From positions 1 through 13,440 of the forward strand of contig JAGDDM010000009.1 of assembly GCA_017958015.1 (NCBI GenBank): DNA of 13,440 nt, read 5' to 3'. The stretch comes from Abditibacteriota bacterium. Lineage in GTDB: Bacteria; Armatimonadota; UBA5829. Positions 4,803 to 13,348 of the stretch are shown here, piece after piece; the first letter of the stretch is position 1; the number at the start of each line of letters is the position of its first letter. The position numbers and the translations under genes are program-made. The notes below the pieces were generated by a model. That model searched no databases and had not been told where the DNA came from. It saw nothing but the letters and a program-made list of their open reading frames with translations.

Positions 4803-7232
4803 ATGGCAACCAAAAAAGACAACAAAGCGGGAAACCGCAACATAAACAGACAAAAAACGGACAACCCGGGCAGAAATCTCGACCCGCTGGGCATTTTCGT
4901 CATGGCTCTGGCCGTGGCTGTGGCTGTGGGTCTGTGTACTCATCAAAAAGTCACTTCATTCATACCCACTCTCTTCGGCGCGGGTTCCTTTTTTGTGCCC
5001 GTGGTTATATTCTGCGTGGGTCTGCGGCTCATATTCCTGCGGAGAAACCTTTTCAGCGCCAACCTCATTTGGGGCAGCGTCATCGCCTGTATCTCCTTCG
5101 TGACTATGTGCTCGAGTTTCAACCTCGAGTGGGGAGGTCTCTTCGGCAAATCGATTAATTACGCGCTGGGTCTCGTTAAACTCAGTCCCCTTATGATTAC
5201 GGTCATCTCCCTGGGCGGTTTGATTGCCGGCGTTTGGATGGCCATGAGTTCCCGCCTCGAGGACGTTTACGAAGCCAACAAGGACAAGTTCAAAATCCGC
5301 AAAGGCAACTCCGAAAACCGTCGTAAAGCGGTGCAAAACTCCACCCGTATGCACAAAAAATCCGACGACCTGCCGGATTTCCTCAACGACGAAAAGAAAC
5401 CGAAGCCCGAAAAAGAGCCCAAGTTCTCCCTTTTCGGCAAAAAGAAAGAAGAAAAGCCGGAGAATTCGGATATCATCGAGTCCATTCCCATTTCGATGAC
5501 GAAAATACGCCCCACCGCCCCCAAAAAGCCCCAGAAGCCCCTCATCGAGGAGGAGATTCCGGAGCCGGTGGAAGGTATATTCACTTTGCCGCCCACGTCT
5601 CTCCTTGCGCCTCCCGTGCCCATGCCGGAGCAGGCCAAGAGCGAGGTGGCGGAGCGTGAGCGCATCATCAAGAACACTCTCGCGGAGTTCGGCATCGATA
5701 CCAACATATTGAACTTCGCCCAGGGTCCCACCTTCACCCGTTACGAAATAGACCTGCCCAAGGGTATCAAGGTTCAGGCCATCACCTCCTTGGCGGACAA
5801 TATCGCTCTGCGGCTCTCCGCCTACTCCGTCCGCGTTGAGGCCCCCATTCCGGGCAAGGCAGCCATCGGCATCGAGGTTCCCAACCAAACCAGGGGAACC
5901 GTTGTCATGCGGGACATTTTGGAAAGCTCAATGTGCAAAAACGCTTCCAAGCTCTCCTTCGTGTTGGGTCGGGACGTTGAGAACCACGCCAAGCTGGCGG
6001 ATCTCACCAAGATGCCCCACCTCCTGGTCGGCGGAACAACCAATTCCGGAAAGAGTATCTGTCTTTCCGCCATCATCATGAGCATTCTCTACCGCTGCAC
6101 CCCCGACGAGGTGAAGCTTATCCTCATCGACCCCAAACGGGTGGAGCTGTCCCTCTTTGAGGGCATTCCCCACCTGGCGGCGCCGGTTATCAAGGACGTC
6201 CGCCAGGCGGCGAGCGTCCTGCGGGCCGTGGTGGTTGAGATGGAAAAGCGGTACGACACCCTGTCCAAGAGCGCGGCCAGAAACATCAAGACCTACAACG
6301 AGAAGGTTGAGGAAAAGGACCGGATGCCCTACATGGTGGTCATCGTGGACGAGCTGGCGGACCTTATGATTCAGTGCGCGGCGGAGGTTGAGGCCTCCAT
6401 CACCCGCATCGCCCAGCTGGCCCGGGCCGTGGGAATCCACCTGATTCTCGCCACCCAGCGCCCCTCCTCGGACGTTATCACCGGCGTTATCAAGTCCAAC
6501 ATCTCCTCCCGAATCGCCTTCTCCGTGGCCTCGGGCATCGACAGCCGCATCATCCTCGACCAACGCGGCGCGCAGAAGCTTTTGGGCATGGGAGACATGC
6601 TCTTCATGCCCATCGACGCCTCCAAGCCTATGCGTATTCAGGGCTGCTACGTGTCGGAGGACGAGATTGAAAAGACCTGCGAGTTTTTGAAGAAGCAGCG
6701 CAAGCCGGTCTACACCATCATTCCGGGACAGGCCCCCGCGGGAAGCGTCAGCGGCGGCGGCGGCGAGGAACCGGAGGACGAGCACTTCGAGGCGGCGGTG
6801 TACATGGTTGTGAACACGGGCTACTGCTCCACCTCCATGATTCAGCGGAAGTTCAAAATAGGCTACACCCGCGCCGCCCGCATGGTGGACGAAATGGAAA
6901 TGCAGGGCATCGTGGGACCCCAGGAAGGGGCCAAGCCCAGAGAAGTCCTTATGAGCCGGGAGCAGGTGCAGGCCCTCTTCGCGGGAATCAAGCCCACCGG
7001 CGAGGACGTGTCCAAGTATTACGAGAACCCCACCGGCGAAACCGAGGATGAAGAGGACTGGGAAGACGAATCGAACATGCCCCACGGCGAGATAATCGGC
7101 GGACCGGAACCGGACCGCAAAACCGACGAGCCCTCCGAATACCCCGAGGACAACATGGACGAAAACCTGAAAGAAATCACCGACAACGTCTTCGGCGACT
7201 ACGACGGAGAGGACAAGTCCTACTACGACTGA
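4803..7232 (+). CDS. ftsK: DNA translocase FtsK/SpoIIIE
   Basis: An 809-residue membrane-anchored DNA pump that clears chromosome ends from the closing division septum. Four hydrophobic segments lie at about 27-45, 58-78, 86-104 and 129-148, followed by a charged, Pro/Lys/Glu-rich linker to about 300. The motor has Walker A G-T-T-N-S-G-K-S at 411-418 and Walker B VVIVDE ending at D516-E517. The winged-helix gamma domain (about 660-720, HFEAAVYMVV through RAARMVDEME) recognises polar guide sequences in FtsK homologues. Length is normal for the family. An Asp/Glu-rich tail of about 80 residues follows gamma, which is unusual, since FtsK proteins commonly end soon after it. ATG 4803 was chosen because the promoter lies just before it; a TTG at 4773 would add ten residues. 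There is no strong Shine-Dalgarno. It heads a dense gene run with rimO 1 bp downstream. Confidence 0.95.
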   Translation: MATKKDNKAGNRNINRQKTDNPGRNLDPLGIFVMALAVAVAVGLCTHQKVTSFIPTLFGAGSFFVPVVIFCVGLRLIFLRRNLFSANLIWGSVIACISFVTMCSSFNLEWGGLFGKSINYALGLVKLSPLMITVISLGGLIAGVWMAMSSRLEDVYEANKDKFKIRKGNSENRRKAVQNSTRMHKKSDDLPDFLNDEKKPKPEKEPKFSLFGKKKEEKPENSDIIESIPISMTKIRPTAPKKPQKPLIEEEIPEPVEGIFTLPPTSLLAPPVPMPEQAKSEVAERERIIKNTLAEFGIDTNILNFAQGPTFTRYEIDLPKGIKVQAITSLADNIALRLSAYSVRVEAPIPGKAAIGIEVPNQTRGTVVMRDILESSMCKNASKLSFVLGRDVENHAKLADLTKMPHLLVGGTTNSGKSICLSAIIMSILYRCTPDEVKLILIDPKRVELSLFEGIPHLAAPVIKDVRQAASVLRAVVVEMEKRYDTLSKSAARNIKTYNEKVEEKDRMPYMVVIVDELADLMIQCAAEVEASITRIAQLARAVGIHLILATQRPSSDVITGVIKSNISSRIAFSVASGIDSRIILDQRGAQKLLGMGDMLFMPIDASKPMRIQGCYVSEDEIEKTCEFLKKQRKPVYTIIPGQAPAGSVSGGGGEEPEDEHFEAAVYMVVNTGYCSTSMIQRKFKIGYTRAARMVDEMEMQGIVGPQEGAKPREVLMSREQVQALFAGIKPTGEDVSKYYENPTGETEDEEDWEDESNMPHGEIIGGPEPDRKTDEPSEYPEDNMDENLKEITDNVFGDYDGEDKSYYD

Positions 7233-7233
7233 T

Positions 7234-8550
7234 ATGAAAATCGCGCTTATTACATTCGGCTGTCCCAAAAACCTTGTGGACGCGGAAAACATGCTGGGCA
7301 CCCTGGCCGCCGCGGGGCACGTCATCTGCGGCGACCCGGAGGACGCGGACATTATCGTTGTGAACACCTGCGGATTCATCGAGTCCGCCCGGGCGGAGAG
7401 CAACGAGGGCATCCGCGAGGCTCTGGGCTACGGCAAAAAGGTCATTGTCATCGGCTGTCTCGCCCAGCGGTTCCCGGAGCGGATAAAGAAAGATTTTCCG
7501 GAGGTGGCGGCGGTTCTGGGCATAGACCGCTTCGAGGAGCTGGCCGCGACGGTGGACAAACTTTCCGAGTCGGACAAGGCGGAGACCGCAAGCGAACCGG
7601 CGCCCAGGTGCTGGGTTGAGCCCCGGGCTCGGCTCCAATCCACGCCGCCCCACACCGCCTATATAAAGGTGAGCGACGGCTGCGACAACCGCTGCGCCTA
7701 CTGCGCCATTCCTGACATTCGGGGTTCTTTCCGCAGCAGACCGGAAGAGAAAATCCTTGAGGAAGCGAAGACCCTGTCGGAAAACGGGGTGAAAGAGCTT
7801 ATCCTTGTGGGTCAGGACCTGACGGACTACGGCAAGGACACCGGCACGAACCTGGCGGCGCTGCTGCGCAAACTCTGCGCCATAGAGTCGGTGCGGTATA
7901 TCCGCCCCCTCTACTGCTACCCCTCCAAGATTGACGACGACCTGATTGAGGCCCTGGCGGAGAGTCCGAAGGTTCTTCATTATATGGACATCCCCATTCA
8001 GCACGGCGACGACGAGGTTCTGCGGCGCATGGGACGACGGGGCACGGCGAAGGAATATCTTGAGGTTATAGCGAAGATTCGTCGGCGGATGCCGGATTTC
8101 GCTATCAGAAGCACCTTCATAGTGGGATTCCCCGGCGAGACGGAGGAAAACTTCTCGAACCTCCTCACCTTTGTCCGCAAGGCGAAGCTCGACCGGGCGG
8201 GAGCCTGTGTCTACTCCCCGGAGGAGGGCACCCGAGGCGCGGAGATGGAGGGCAAAGTGAGTCCCAAAACCGCCGAGAAGCGTCTCGACAGACTCATGAA
8301 GCTCCAATACGGAATAACCGCCGCCCGGAACGGCGAGTTCGCGGGAAAACCCATGGCGGTTATCGTCGAAGGCTACCTTGAGGAAGGGGGAGTCATCGGC
8401 AGGAGCTATCGCGACGCTCCGGAAATTGACGGTCTCGTCATCGTCCCCGACGCGCCGGAGACGGAACTCGGCGCGGTCATCACCGCCGAAATCACCGAGG
8501 CGGACGGATACGACCTCTACGGCCGCTATCTCAAAACAGAAAAGATTTAA
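7234..8550 (+). CDS. rimO: Ribosomal protein S12 methylthiotransferase RimO
   Basis: A 438-residue radical-SAM enzyme that adds a methylthio group to the beta-carbon of a conserved Asp in ribosomal protein S12. The N-terminal UPF0004 domain supplies three Cys for one Fe-S cluster: C10 in F-G-C-P-K-N-L-V-D, C46 in N-T-C-G-F and C75 in I-G-C-L. The radical-SAM cluster is C150-x3-C154-x2-C157. A TRAM domain occupies about the last 65 residues. GCPKNLVDAE marks RimO rather than the tRNA-modifying relative MiaB. Length is normal (E. coli about 440). The start lies 1 bp after the ftsK stop (TGATATG), which suggests translational coupling, since only a weak purine stretch lies upstream. The ftsK-rimO pairing is seen in other bacteria, often followed by pgsA-cinA-recA, which are absent here. 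Confidence 0.96.
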   Translation: MKIALITFGCPKNLVDAENMLGTLAAAGHVICGDPEDADIIVVNTCGFIESARAESNEGIREALGYGKKVIVIGCLAQRFPERIKKDFPEVAAVLGIDRFEELAATVDKLSESDKAETASEPAPRCWVEPRARLQSTPPHTAYIKVSDGCDNRCAYCAIPDIRGSFRSRPEEKILEEAKTLSENGVKELILVGQDLTDYGKDTGTNLAALLRKLCAIESVRYIRPLYCYPSKIDDDLIEALAESPKVLHYMDIPIQHGDDEVLRRMGRRGTAKEYLEVIAKIRRRMPDFAIRSTFIVGFPGETEENFSNLLTFVRKAKLDRAGACVYSPEEGTRGAEMEGKVSPKTAEKRLDRLMKLQYGITAARNGEFAGKPMAVIVEGYLEEGGVIGRSYRDAPEIDGLVIVPDAPETELGAVITAEITEADGYDLYGRYLKTEKI

Positions 8551-8575
8551 CAAAAAAACGCACCCAAGAGAATAC

Positions 8576-8591
8576 GGAGGCACACAAATTG
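8576..8591 (+). promoter_or_regulatory. Shine-Dalgarno that fixes a TTG start
   Basis: GGAGG (8576-8580) lies 8 nt before TTG (8589-8591) in the 38-bp gap after rimO. The strong site at ideal spacing supports TTG as the start; the next in-frame ATG would cost the first predicted helix of the protein. Confidence 0.75.
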
Positions 8592-10373
8592 AGTAACACC
8601 AAACAGACTCTTCGGCTTATGATTGCCGACAAACTGTACCGGTGCATGTTCGGCACCGAGGGCGGCATGAAGCTGAAGCAGCTCGTAAAGACCCTTGACG
8701 ACAAGGACATCACCCCGGAGCTGGCCTATGACATCATGAAGGACGACTCCCGCTTCGAGACCGTCCAGCACAAGTGGTTCCCGTCCATCAGATTCGGCAA
8801 CCGCAACTCCGCCATCACCAAGATTATGACGGACGCCCTTGAGGACCTGGGTTGCGAGGCTTCCGCCGAGGACATCACCGCGGAACTTATCGCCGTTATC
8901 CCCAGCGAAAAGGACAAACTCGCGAAAACCGCGCCCAAGCTCCTTGCCAACAAGAGCTACTTCTTCGCCGGCAAGAACGGCTACGGCCCCGCGTCCGCTC
9001 TTTTGGACGTATCCGCCGATGACCCGGATGACGTAATCTTCGACAACGACCTGCCGGAGGATGAGGCCGCGGAACTGGCCAAGGCCGCCAAGGGCAGCAA
9101 ATCCTACGTCGACGCCGCCGAGGCCGCTCTGAAGGCCGCCAAGGGCACCGCCGACAGCAAACTTCTGGCCTTCGCCGCCTGGAGCGCCATGGGCGGCAAG
9201 TTCAAGCCCGTGGATTTCTACGAGGCGGTTTCCGAGGCCGAGGGCATAAAACTCCTCTCCGACGGCAACGTCTACACCATCCCCGCCGCTTCCACCCTCA
9301 AGAAGAATCTGAAAGCCATGGCGGACGAAGCCTCCGCCCTTGACCTTGAGGAAGACATGAGCGACGAGCCCATCGTTGTGGCCGAGGAGGACGCGGACAA
9401 GGTGGTTGAGAGAATTCTCGACGCCGGTTCCGTGGGCATCGAGGAAGCCCTTGAGGAACTCTACGACATTTCCCCCGCCGACAGCAACTTCGAGCAGGCC
9501 AAAAACGACCTGGAAGCGGTCCTCAAAGAGAGAGACGACATTATGTGGGGCGGCGGCGGCAGATGGATGGCCAAGCCGGAAATCACCGAGGACATCGCCG
9601 AGATTCCCGCGTCCCTGCTGAAGCCGGATGTGGAGCCCTACGAGACCCCCGAAGGCGACCTCTACGACCTTATGCTTGAGCCCGAAGGTCTGGACTCCGA
9701 GCTGAAGTTGCGGATTTACGACCCCCTGGCGGAAGACGTTTGCGACGAGGATCCCACCCTCACGGACTACCAGCCCGCCGGTGACAGACAGATCTGCGTT
9801 CTCACCTACCGCCACAAGATTGAGGGCACCTTCCCGCTTTGCCAGATCAACCCGGACTTCTTCGGCAAGACTCCCGAGATTATCCCCATCACCCTCACAT
9901 CCGACGGCAAAGAAAAGACGGTGTTCGTCAACAACAACACCCGCCTCATCTACGGTCTGAAGGACTTCTACAAGGACATCGAGGCCCTCTCCGGCGCCAT
10001 CTTCTACATCATGAAGACCGAAACCCCGGGCAAGTTCCGCTTCCTCTTCAACGGCGAATCCAACCCGGAACTCACCGTGGACATGCAGAGCAGTATGGCC
10101 CTTCTGGACATCAAGGACAGATACGAAGCGGGCAACATGTCGATATACGACGTCATCGTGGAGATTCTCGGCATGCGCAAGAAAGGCGTCACCTTCGCCC
10201 AGCTGGTAAACGACGTGAATATCGTCCGCCGCTGCTCCAGAGTTCTGGTGGCCTCAATCCTCAGTTCCTACCACGTATTCCACACCAAGGGCAAAACCGG
10301 CCTGTGGACATACGACGAGAAGAAGCAGAGCCAGGGCTTCAACAAGTCCAAGAGAAAATACATTAAAAAATAA
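8589..10373 (+). CDS. Unknown 594-aa protein, probably several winged-helix (HARE-HTH-like) modules
   Basis: I recognise no named full-length family. There is no signal peptide or membrane segment, so it should be cytoplasmic. The N-terminus (about 5-70) looks like a HARE-HTH/RNA-polymerase-delta type winged helix: helices, then D-S-R-F-x5-K-W-F. The C-terminus (about 518-578) repeats this pattern (YDVIVEILG, VTFAQLV, YHVFHTK, LWTYD) and ends in a basic tail. Weaker copies may lie at about 75-140, 190-250 and 268-330, the last ending GGGGRWM. An Ala/Lys-rich helical stretch at 160-190 includes a repeated KAAKG (16-bp direct repeat at 9081-9096 and 9132-9147). About 350-500 is beta-rich and acidic, with NNNTRLIYGLKDFY and GKFRFLF, perhaps a small barrel. 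DNA or RNA polymerase binding is an inference from the fold resemblance. It sits between rimO and the GH43 array, 9 bp before the latter. Confidence 0.85.
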   Translation: MSNTKQTLRLMIADKLYRCMFGTEGGMKLKQLVKTLDDKDITPELAYDIMKDDSRFETVQHKWFPSIRFGNRNSAITKIMTDALEDLGCEASAEDITAELIAVIPSEKDKLAKTAPKLLANKSYFFAGKNGYGPASALLDVSADDPDDVIFDNDLPEDEAAELAKAAKGSKSYVDAAEAALKAAKGTADSKLLAFAAWSAMGGKFKPVDFYEAVSEAEGIKLLSDGNVYTIPAASTLKKNLKAMADEASALDLEEDMSDEPIVVAEEDADKVVERILDAGSVGIEEALEELYDISPADSNFEQAKNDLEAVLKERDDIMWGGGGRWMAKPEITEDIAEIPASLLKPDVEPYETPEGDLYDLMLEPEGLDSELKLRIYDPLAEDVCDEDPTLTDYQPAGDRQICVLTYRHKIEGTFPLCQINPDFFGKTPEIIPITLTSDGKEKTVFVNNNTRLIYGLKDFYKDIEALSGAIFYIMKTETPGKFRFLFNGESNPELTVDMQSSMALLDIKDRYEAGNMSIYDVIVEILGMRKKGVTFAQLVNDVNIVRRCSRVLVASILSSYHVFHTKGKTGLWTYDEKKQSQGFNKSKRKYIKK

Positions 10374-10377
10374 AGGA
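10372..10377 (+). promoter_or_regulatory. Shine-Dalgarno of the first GH43 gene
   Basis: AAAGGA overlaps the stop codon of the 594-aa gene and lies 5 nt before the ATG at 10383. It is the only clear ribosome site among the GH43 genes; the later copies have none and appear coupled. Confidence 0.55.
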
Positions 10378-10382
10378 AAATA

Positions 10383-11369
10383 ATGAGCAAGTTTCTCACT
10401 TTCGCGATTATTCTCATCGCCGCCTGCTCCGCCCTCTTCGCGGACTACGGCGTTGCGAAGTTCACAAACCCCATCTGCGGCGGCGCGGATCCCTGCGTGG
10501 TGAAAAACCCGGTTGGCCCCGGCTATTGGTACGTCTACACAAGCCACACGGCCGTCTTTGCGGAGTACGCTCTCACACCGACGGACTTTGAGTACAGCCG
10601 CAAAAACGAGATTTTCTCCGCCAAAGAAGGCACGGAATACGAAAAAGAGTTTTGGGCGCCCGAACTTATCCGCTTCGGCGATAAGTGGTACATCTACTTT
10701 ACCGCCGTGGGCAAAAGCGGCATCCACCAACTCTTCGTCATAAGCGGCGACGACCCCATGAAACCCTTCGGGGACGTCAAATGCCTGGGCAGCCATAACA
10801 ACGACCTGAGCATCGACCAGTCCGTCTTTGAGTACAAAGGCAAGCTCTACACCGTCTACTCCTCCGGCCACGGCAGCACCCATCAGGATTTGTACATCGA
10901 CGAAATGGAAGGCCCCACGAAGATTAAGGGCGGCGAAGTGTTCCTCACCGGCCCGGAACTTGAGTGGGAGCGACAGGGTTGGAACGTGACCGAGGGTCCC
11001 GTGGCTCTGCAGCGGAACGGCAAACTCTACATAGTCTACTCCGCCTCCGGCGCCGCCTTCGACGAATATTGTCTCGGCATTTTGAAGTTTAAGGGCGGCA
11101 AAGTCACCGACCCCGCCAATTGGGAAAAGCACCCGGTGCCCATTATGACGGGTCGGGGCAACCTCCTCGGAACCGGCCACTGCACCTTCACGAAGGACGC
11201 GGACGGCAACGACTGGTGCGCCTTCCACATCAACAAACCCAGAACCGCCGAACAGTACGGCAACTGGGTGCCCCGGTTCCTCTGCCTCCAGCCGGTGATA
11301 TGGATTGACGACTTCCCCCACTTCAGCCCCATGGTTGAAAAGCCGAAATATTTCAAATACGAAAAGTAG
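10383..11369 (+). CDS. Secreted GH43-like glycosidase, paralog 1
   Basis: A 328-residue protein with a signal peptide (1-20, ending SALFA before DYGV). The mature part is a single GH43-type five-bladed propeller. The three expected acidic residues are visible: D36 in G-G-A-D-P (general base), D145 in S-I-D-Q-S (pKa modulator) and E204 in V-T-E-G-P (general acid). W-A-P-E-L (91-95), GKLYIVYS and GTGHCTF-x3-DADGNDW are typical. GH43 enzymes act on arabinose- and xylose-containing polysaccharides, some on galactans; the substrate is not readable here. There is no lipobox, PEP-CTERM or binding module, so it is probably periplasmic or released. It starts the paralog array 9 bp after the preceding gene and ends in PKYFKYEK, shared by all complete copies. 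Confidence 0.85.
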   Translation: MSKFLTFAIILIAACSALFADYGVAKFTNPICGGADPCVVKNPVGPGYWYVYTSHTAVFAEYALTPTDFEYSRKNEIFSAKEGTEYEKEFWAPELIRFGDKWYIYFTAVGKSGIHQLFVISGDDPMKPFGDVKCLGSHNNDLSIDQSVFEYKGKLYTVYSSGHGSTHQDLYIDEMEGPTKIKGGEVFLTGPELEWERQGWNVTEGPVALQRNGKLYIVYSASGAAFDEYCLGILKFKGGKVTDPANWEKHPVPIMTGRGNLLGTGHCTFTKDADGNDWCAFHINKPRTAEQYGNWVPRFLCLQPVIWIDDFPHFSPMVEKPKYFKYEK

Positions 11370-11372
11370 AAA

Positions 11373-12368
11373 ATGAAGAGACTCATAGCCTTCGCGGCCA
11401 TTCTCATAGTCCTTTGCTCCGCCCTCTACGCGGATTACGGAGTGGCGAAGTTCACCAATCCCATCTGCAAGGGCGCGGACCCCTGCGTCGTAAAGAACCC
11501 GGACGGTCCCGGCTATTGGTACATATACACCGATACGGGAAACATCTACTCCGAGTACGCCGTATCCCCTGCGGACTTCAAGTATGATTGCAAGAACATA
11601 ATATTCTCCGTGAAGCCGGGCACGGATTACGAGTTAGACATTTGGGCGCCGGAGCTCCATCGCATAGACGGCAAATGGTATATTTACTTCTGCGCCAGAC
11701 CCAAGGACGACTACGAGCATCGGCTCTTTGTGATAAGCGGCGACGACCCCATTAAGCCCTTCGGAGACGTCAAACATATAGACGTCCCCGTAAGAGTGCT
11801 GGACCAGACGGTTTTCGAATGGAAGGGCAAGCTTTATACCGTCTATTCCGAAGGCCGCTCCGACGGCAGCGAGGAAAGTCATCAGGATTTGCACATCGCC
11901 GAAATGGCATCGCCTTGGGAAGTTAAAGAAAAGCGTGTTGTCCTTTCCGCCCCCACTCTTCCCTGGGAACGCAAGGGCTGGAACGTGAACGAGGGTCCCG
12001 TGGCCTTAAAGCACAACGGCAAGCTTTTTGTTGTATATTCCGCCGCCGGCGCGGCTTTCGACTATTACTGTCTCGGCGTGCTCTCCTTCAAAGGCGGCGA
12101 CATATTGGACCCGAAGAATTGGGAAAAGCACCCCAAACCCATTCTGACCGGCAGAGGCGATATGCTTGCCACCGGACACTGCACCTTTACACAGGACGCC
12201 GACGGCAGCGACTGGTGCGTGTTCCACTGCAACCCGCCCAAAGACCCCTCATACACGAAACTGTGGGTGCCCCGGTACATGTGTCTCCAGAAAGTTGTGT
12301 GGGTAAACGACTTCCCCACCTTCAGTCCCGTGGGCAAACAGCCGAAATACTTTAAGTACGAAAAATGA
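11373..12368 (+). CDS. Secreted GH43-like glycosidase, paralog 2
   Basis: A 331-residue protein with a signal peptide (1-20, ending SALYA) and one GH43-type propeller. Putative catalytic acids are D36 (K-G-A-D-P), D144 (V-L-D-Q-T) and E207 (V-N-E-G-P). W-A-P-E-L-H-R at 91-97 is intact. It is clearly paralogous to its neighbours along its whole length. It differs from copy 1 mainly in the loop after the DQ motif (SEGRSDGSEESHQD) and near 286-296 (CNPPKDPSYTK), regions that may shape the active-site cleft. It starts 3 bp after copy 1 with no Shine-Dalgarno, so translation is probably coupled. Confidence 0.85.
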   Translation: MKRLIAFAAILIVLCSALYADYGVAKFTNPICKGADPCVVKNPDGPGYWYIYTDTGNIYSEYAVSPADFKYDCKNIIFSVKPGTDYELDIWAPELHRIDGKWYIYFCARPKDDYEHRLFVISGDDPIKPFGDVKHIDVPVRVLDQTVFEWKGKLYTVYSEGRSDGSEESHQDLHIAEMASPWEVKEKRVVLSAPTLPWERKGWNVNEGPVALKHNGKLFVVYSAAGAAFDYYCLGVLSFKGGDILDPKNWEKHPKPILTGRGDMLATGHCTFTQDADGSDWCVFHCNPPKDPSYTKLWVPRYMCLQKVVWVNDFPTFSPVGKQPKYFKYEK

Positions 12369-13348
12369 AATACATAATCGCCCTTTTGCTCCTGGCTCTA
12401 TCCGCCGCGCAAGCGGATTACGGTGTGGCAAAGTTCGTAAACCCCATCTGCGAGGGAGCCGACCCCAGCGTGGTCAAAAACCCGGACGGTCCCGGCTACT
12501 ACTACGTCTACGGCGGCGACAAACTGTGGGTTGAGTTCGCCCTCTCCCCGGCGGACTTCAAGGGCGACCGAAAAAACGCGGTATTCTCAACGATTCCGGG
12601 AACGATTTGCGACCATCACGTCTGCGCCCCGGAACTGCACCGCATAAAGGATAAGTGGTATGTCTACTTCGGCGCCGCCGACGAAAACAACGTCTACAAC
12701 ATGTTCGTTGTGAGCGGCGACGACCCCACAAGGCCCTTCGGGAATCTCAAATGCATGGGCAATTACGGCGGTTGCACCGCCGTGGACCAGACGGTCTTTG
12801 AGTATAAAGGAAAGCTTTACACATGCTACTCCGTTCGGGACCCGGAAAAGCCCACCTACTCCCAAAAGCTCATGTTCGCGGAAATGGCCTCCCCTTGGGA
12901 GATTAAAGACAAGCGGGTGGACTTCGTCACGGCGGAGCTGGACTGGGAAAAGAGCGGTTGGGAAATCGTTGAGGGCCCCTACGCCCTGCAAAGAAAGGGC
13001 AAACTTTATATCGTCTACTCCGGCTCCGGAGCCCAGGACGACGGCTACTGTCTGGGCGTCCTCACATTCAAAGGCGGCGACATCATGAACCCGGCGAATT
13101 GGGAGAAGCGCTCCACGCCGATTCTCAAAGGTCAGGGGAACATGATGGCCACGGGCCACGCGACTTTCATAAAAGACGCCGACGGCAACGACTGGGCGGT
13201 TTACCACATGAACCGGCCCCACACCGCGGAAAACATGAGAACATGGATTCCCCGATACGTCTGTATGCAGCAGGTGGTATGGATTGACGATTTCCCCACC
13301 TTCAGCCCGGTGGTTGAGAAACCCAAATACTTCAAGTACGAAAAATGA
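12365..13348 (+). CDS. Secreted GH43-like glycosidase, paralog 3 (divergent substrate-side motif)
   Basis: A 327-residue protein with a short signal peptide (about 1-17, ending AAQA before DYGV) and one GH43-type propeller. The acids D33 (E-G-A-D-P), D141 (A-V-D-Q-T) and E203 (I-V-E-G-P) are kept. Where copies 1 and 2 have W-A-P-E-L, this copy has C-A-P-E-L (87-91), preceded by DHHV. The aromatic Trp near the active site is therefore replaced, hinting at a different substrate. It overlaps the end of copy 2 by ATGA (12365-12368), so stop-start coupling is likely; there is no Shine-Dalgarno. C-terminus PKYFKYEK as in the others. Confidence 0.85.
   Translation: MKYIIALLLLALSAAQADYGVAKFVNPICEGADPSVVKNPDGPGYYYVYGGDKLWVEFALSPADFKGDRKNAVFSTIPGTICDHHVCAPELHRIKDKWYVYFGAADENNVYNMFVVSGDDPTRPFGNLKCMGNYGGCTAVDQTVFEYKGKLYTCYSVRDPEKPTYSQKLMFAEMASPWEIKDKRVDFVTAELDWEKSGWEIVEGPYALQRKGKLYIVYSGSGAQDDGYCLGVLTFKGGDIMNPANWEKRSTPILKGQGNMMATGHATFIKDADGNDWAVYHMNRPHTAENMRTWIPRYVCMQQVVWIDDFPTFSPVVEKPKYFKYEK

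Noticed and set aside
5928..7412. 494-codon open frame antisense to ftsK
   Set aside because: The opposite frame has a full FtsK with all motifs. The antisense product is a Val/Gly/His-rich composition typical of the reverse of GC-rich codons, with no ribosome site.
7177..8583. 468-codon minus-strand frame opposite rimO
   Set aside because: rimO is complete and motif-rich on the other strand. The antisense frame is compositional.
9081..9147. 16-bp direct repeat in the 594-aa gene as a mobile or recombination site
   Set aside because: It encodes a repeated KAAKG in an Ala/Lys-rich helix and is explained by low-complexity coding sequence.
8547..9815. 422-codon minus-strand frame opposite the 594-aa gene
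   Set aside because: The plus-strand gene has a strong Shine-Dalgarno, fits the operon and has structured sequence. The antisense frame is Gly/Val-rich without motifs and runs against the operon.
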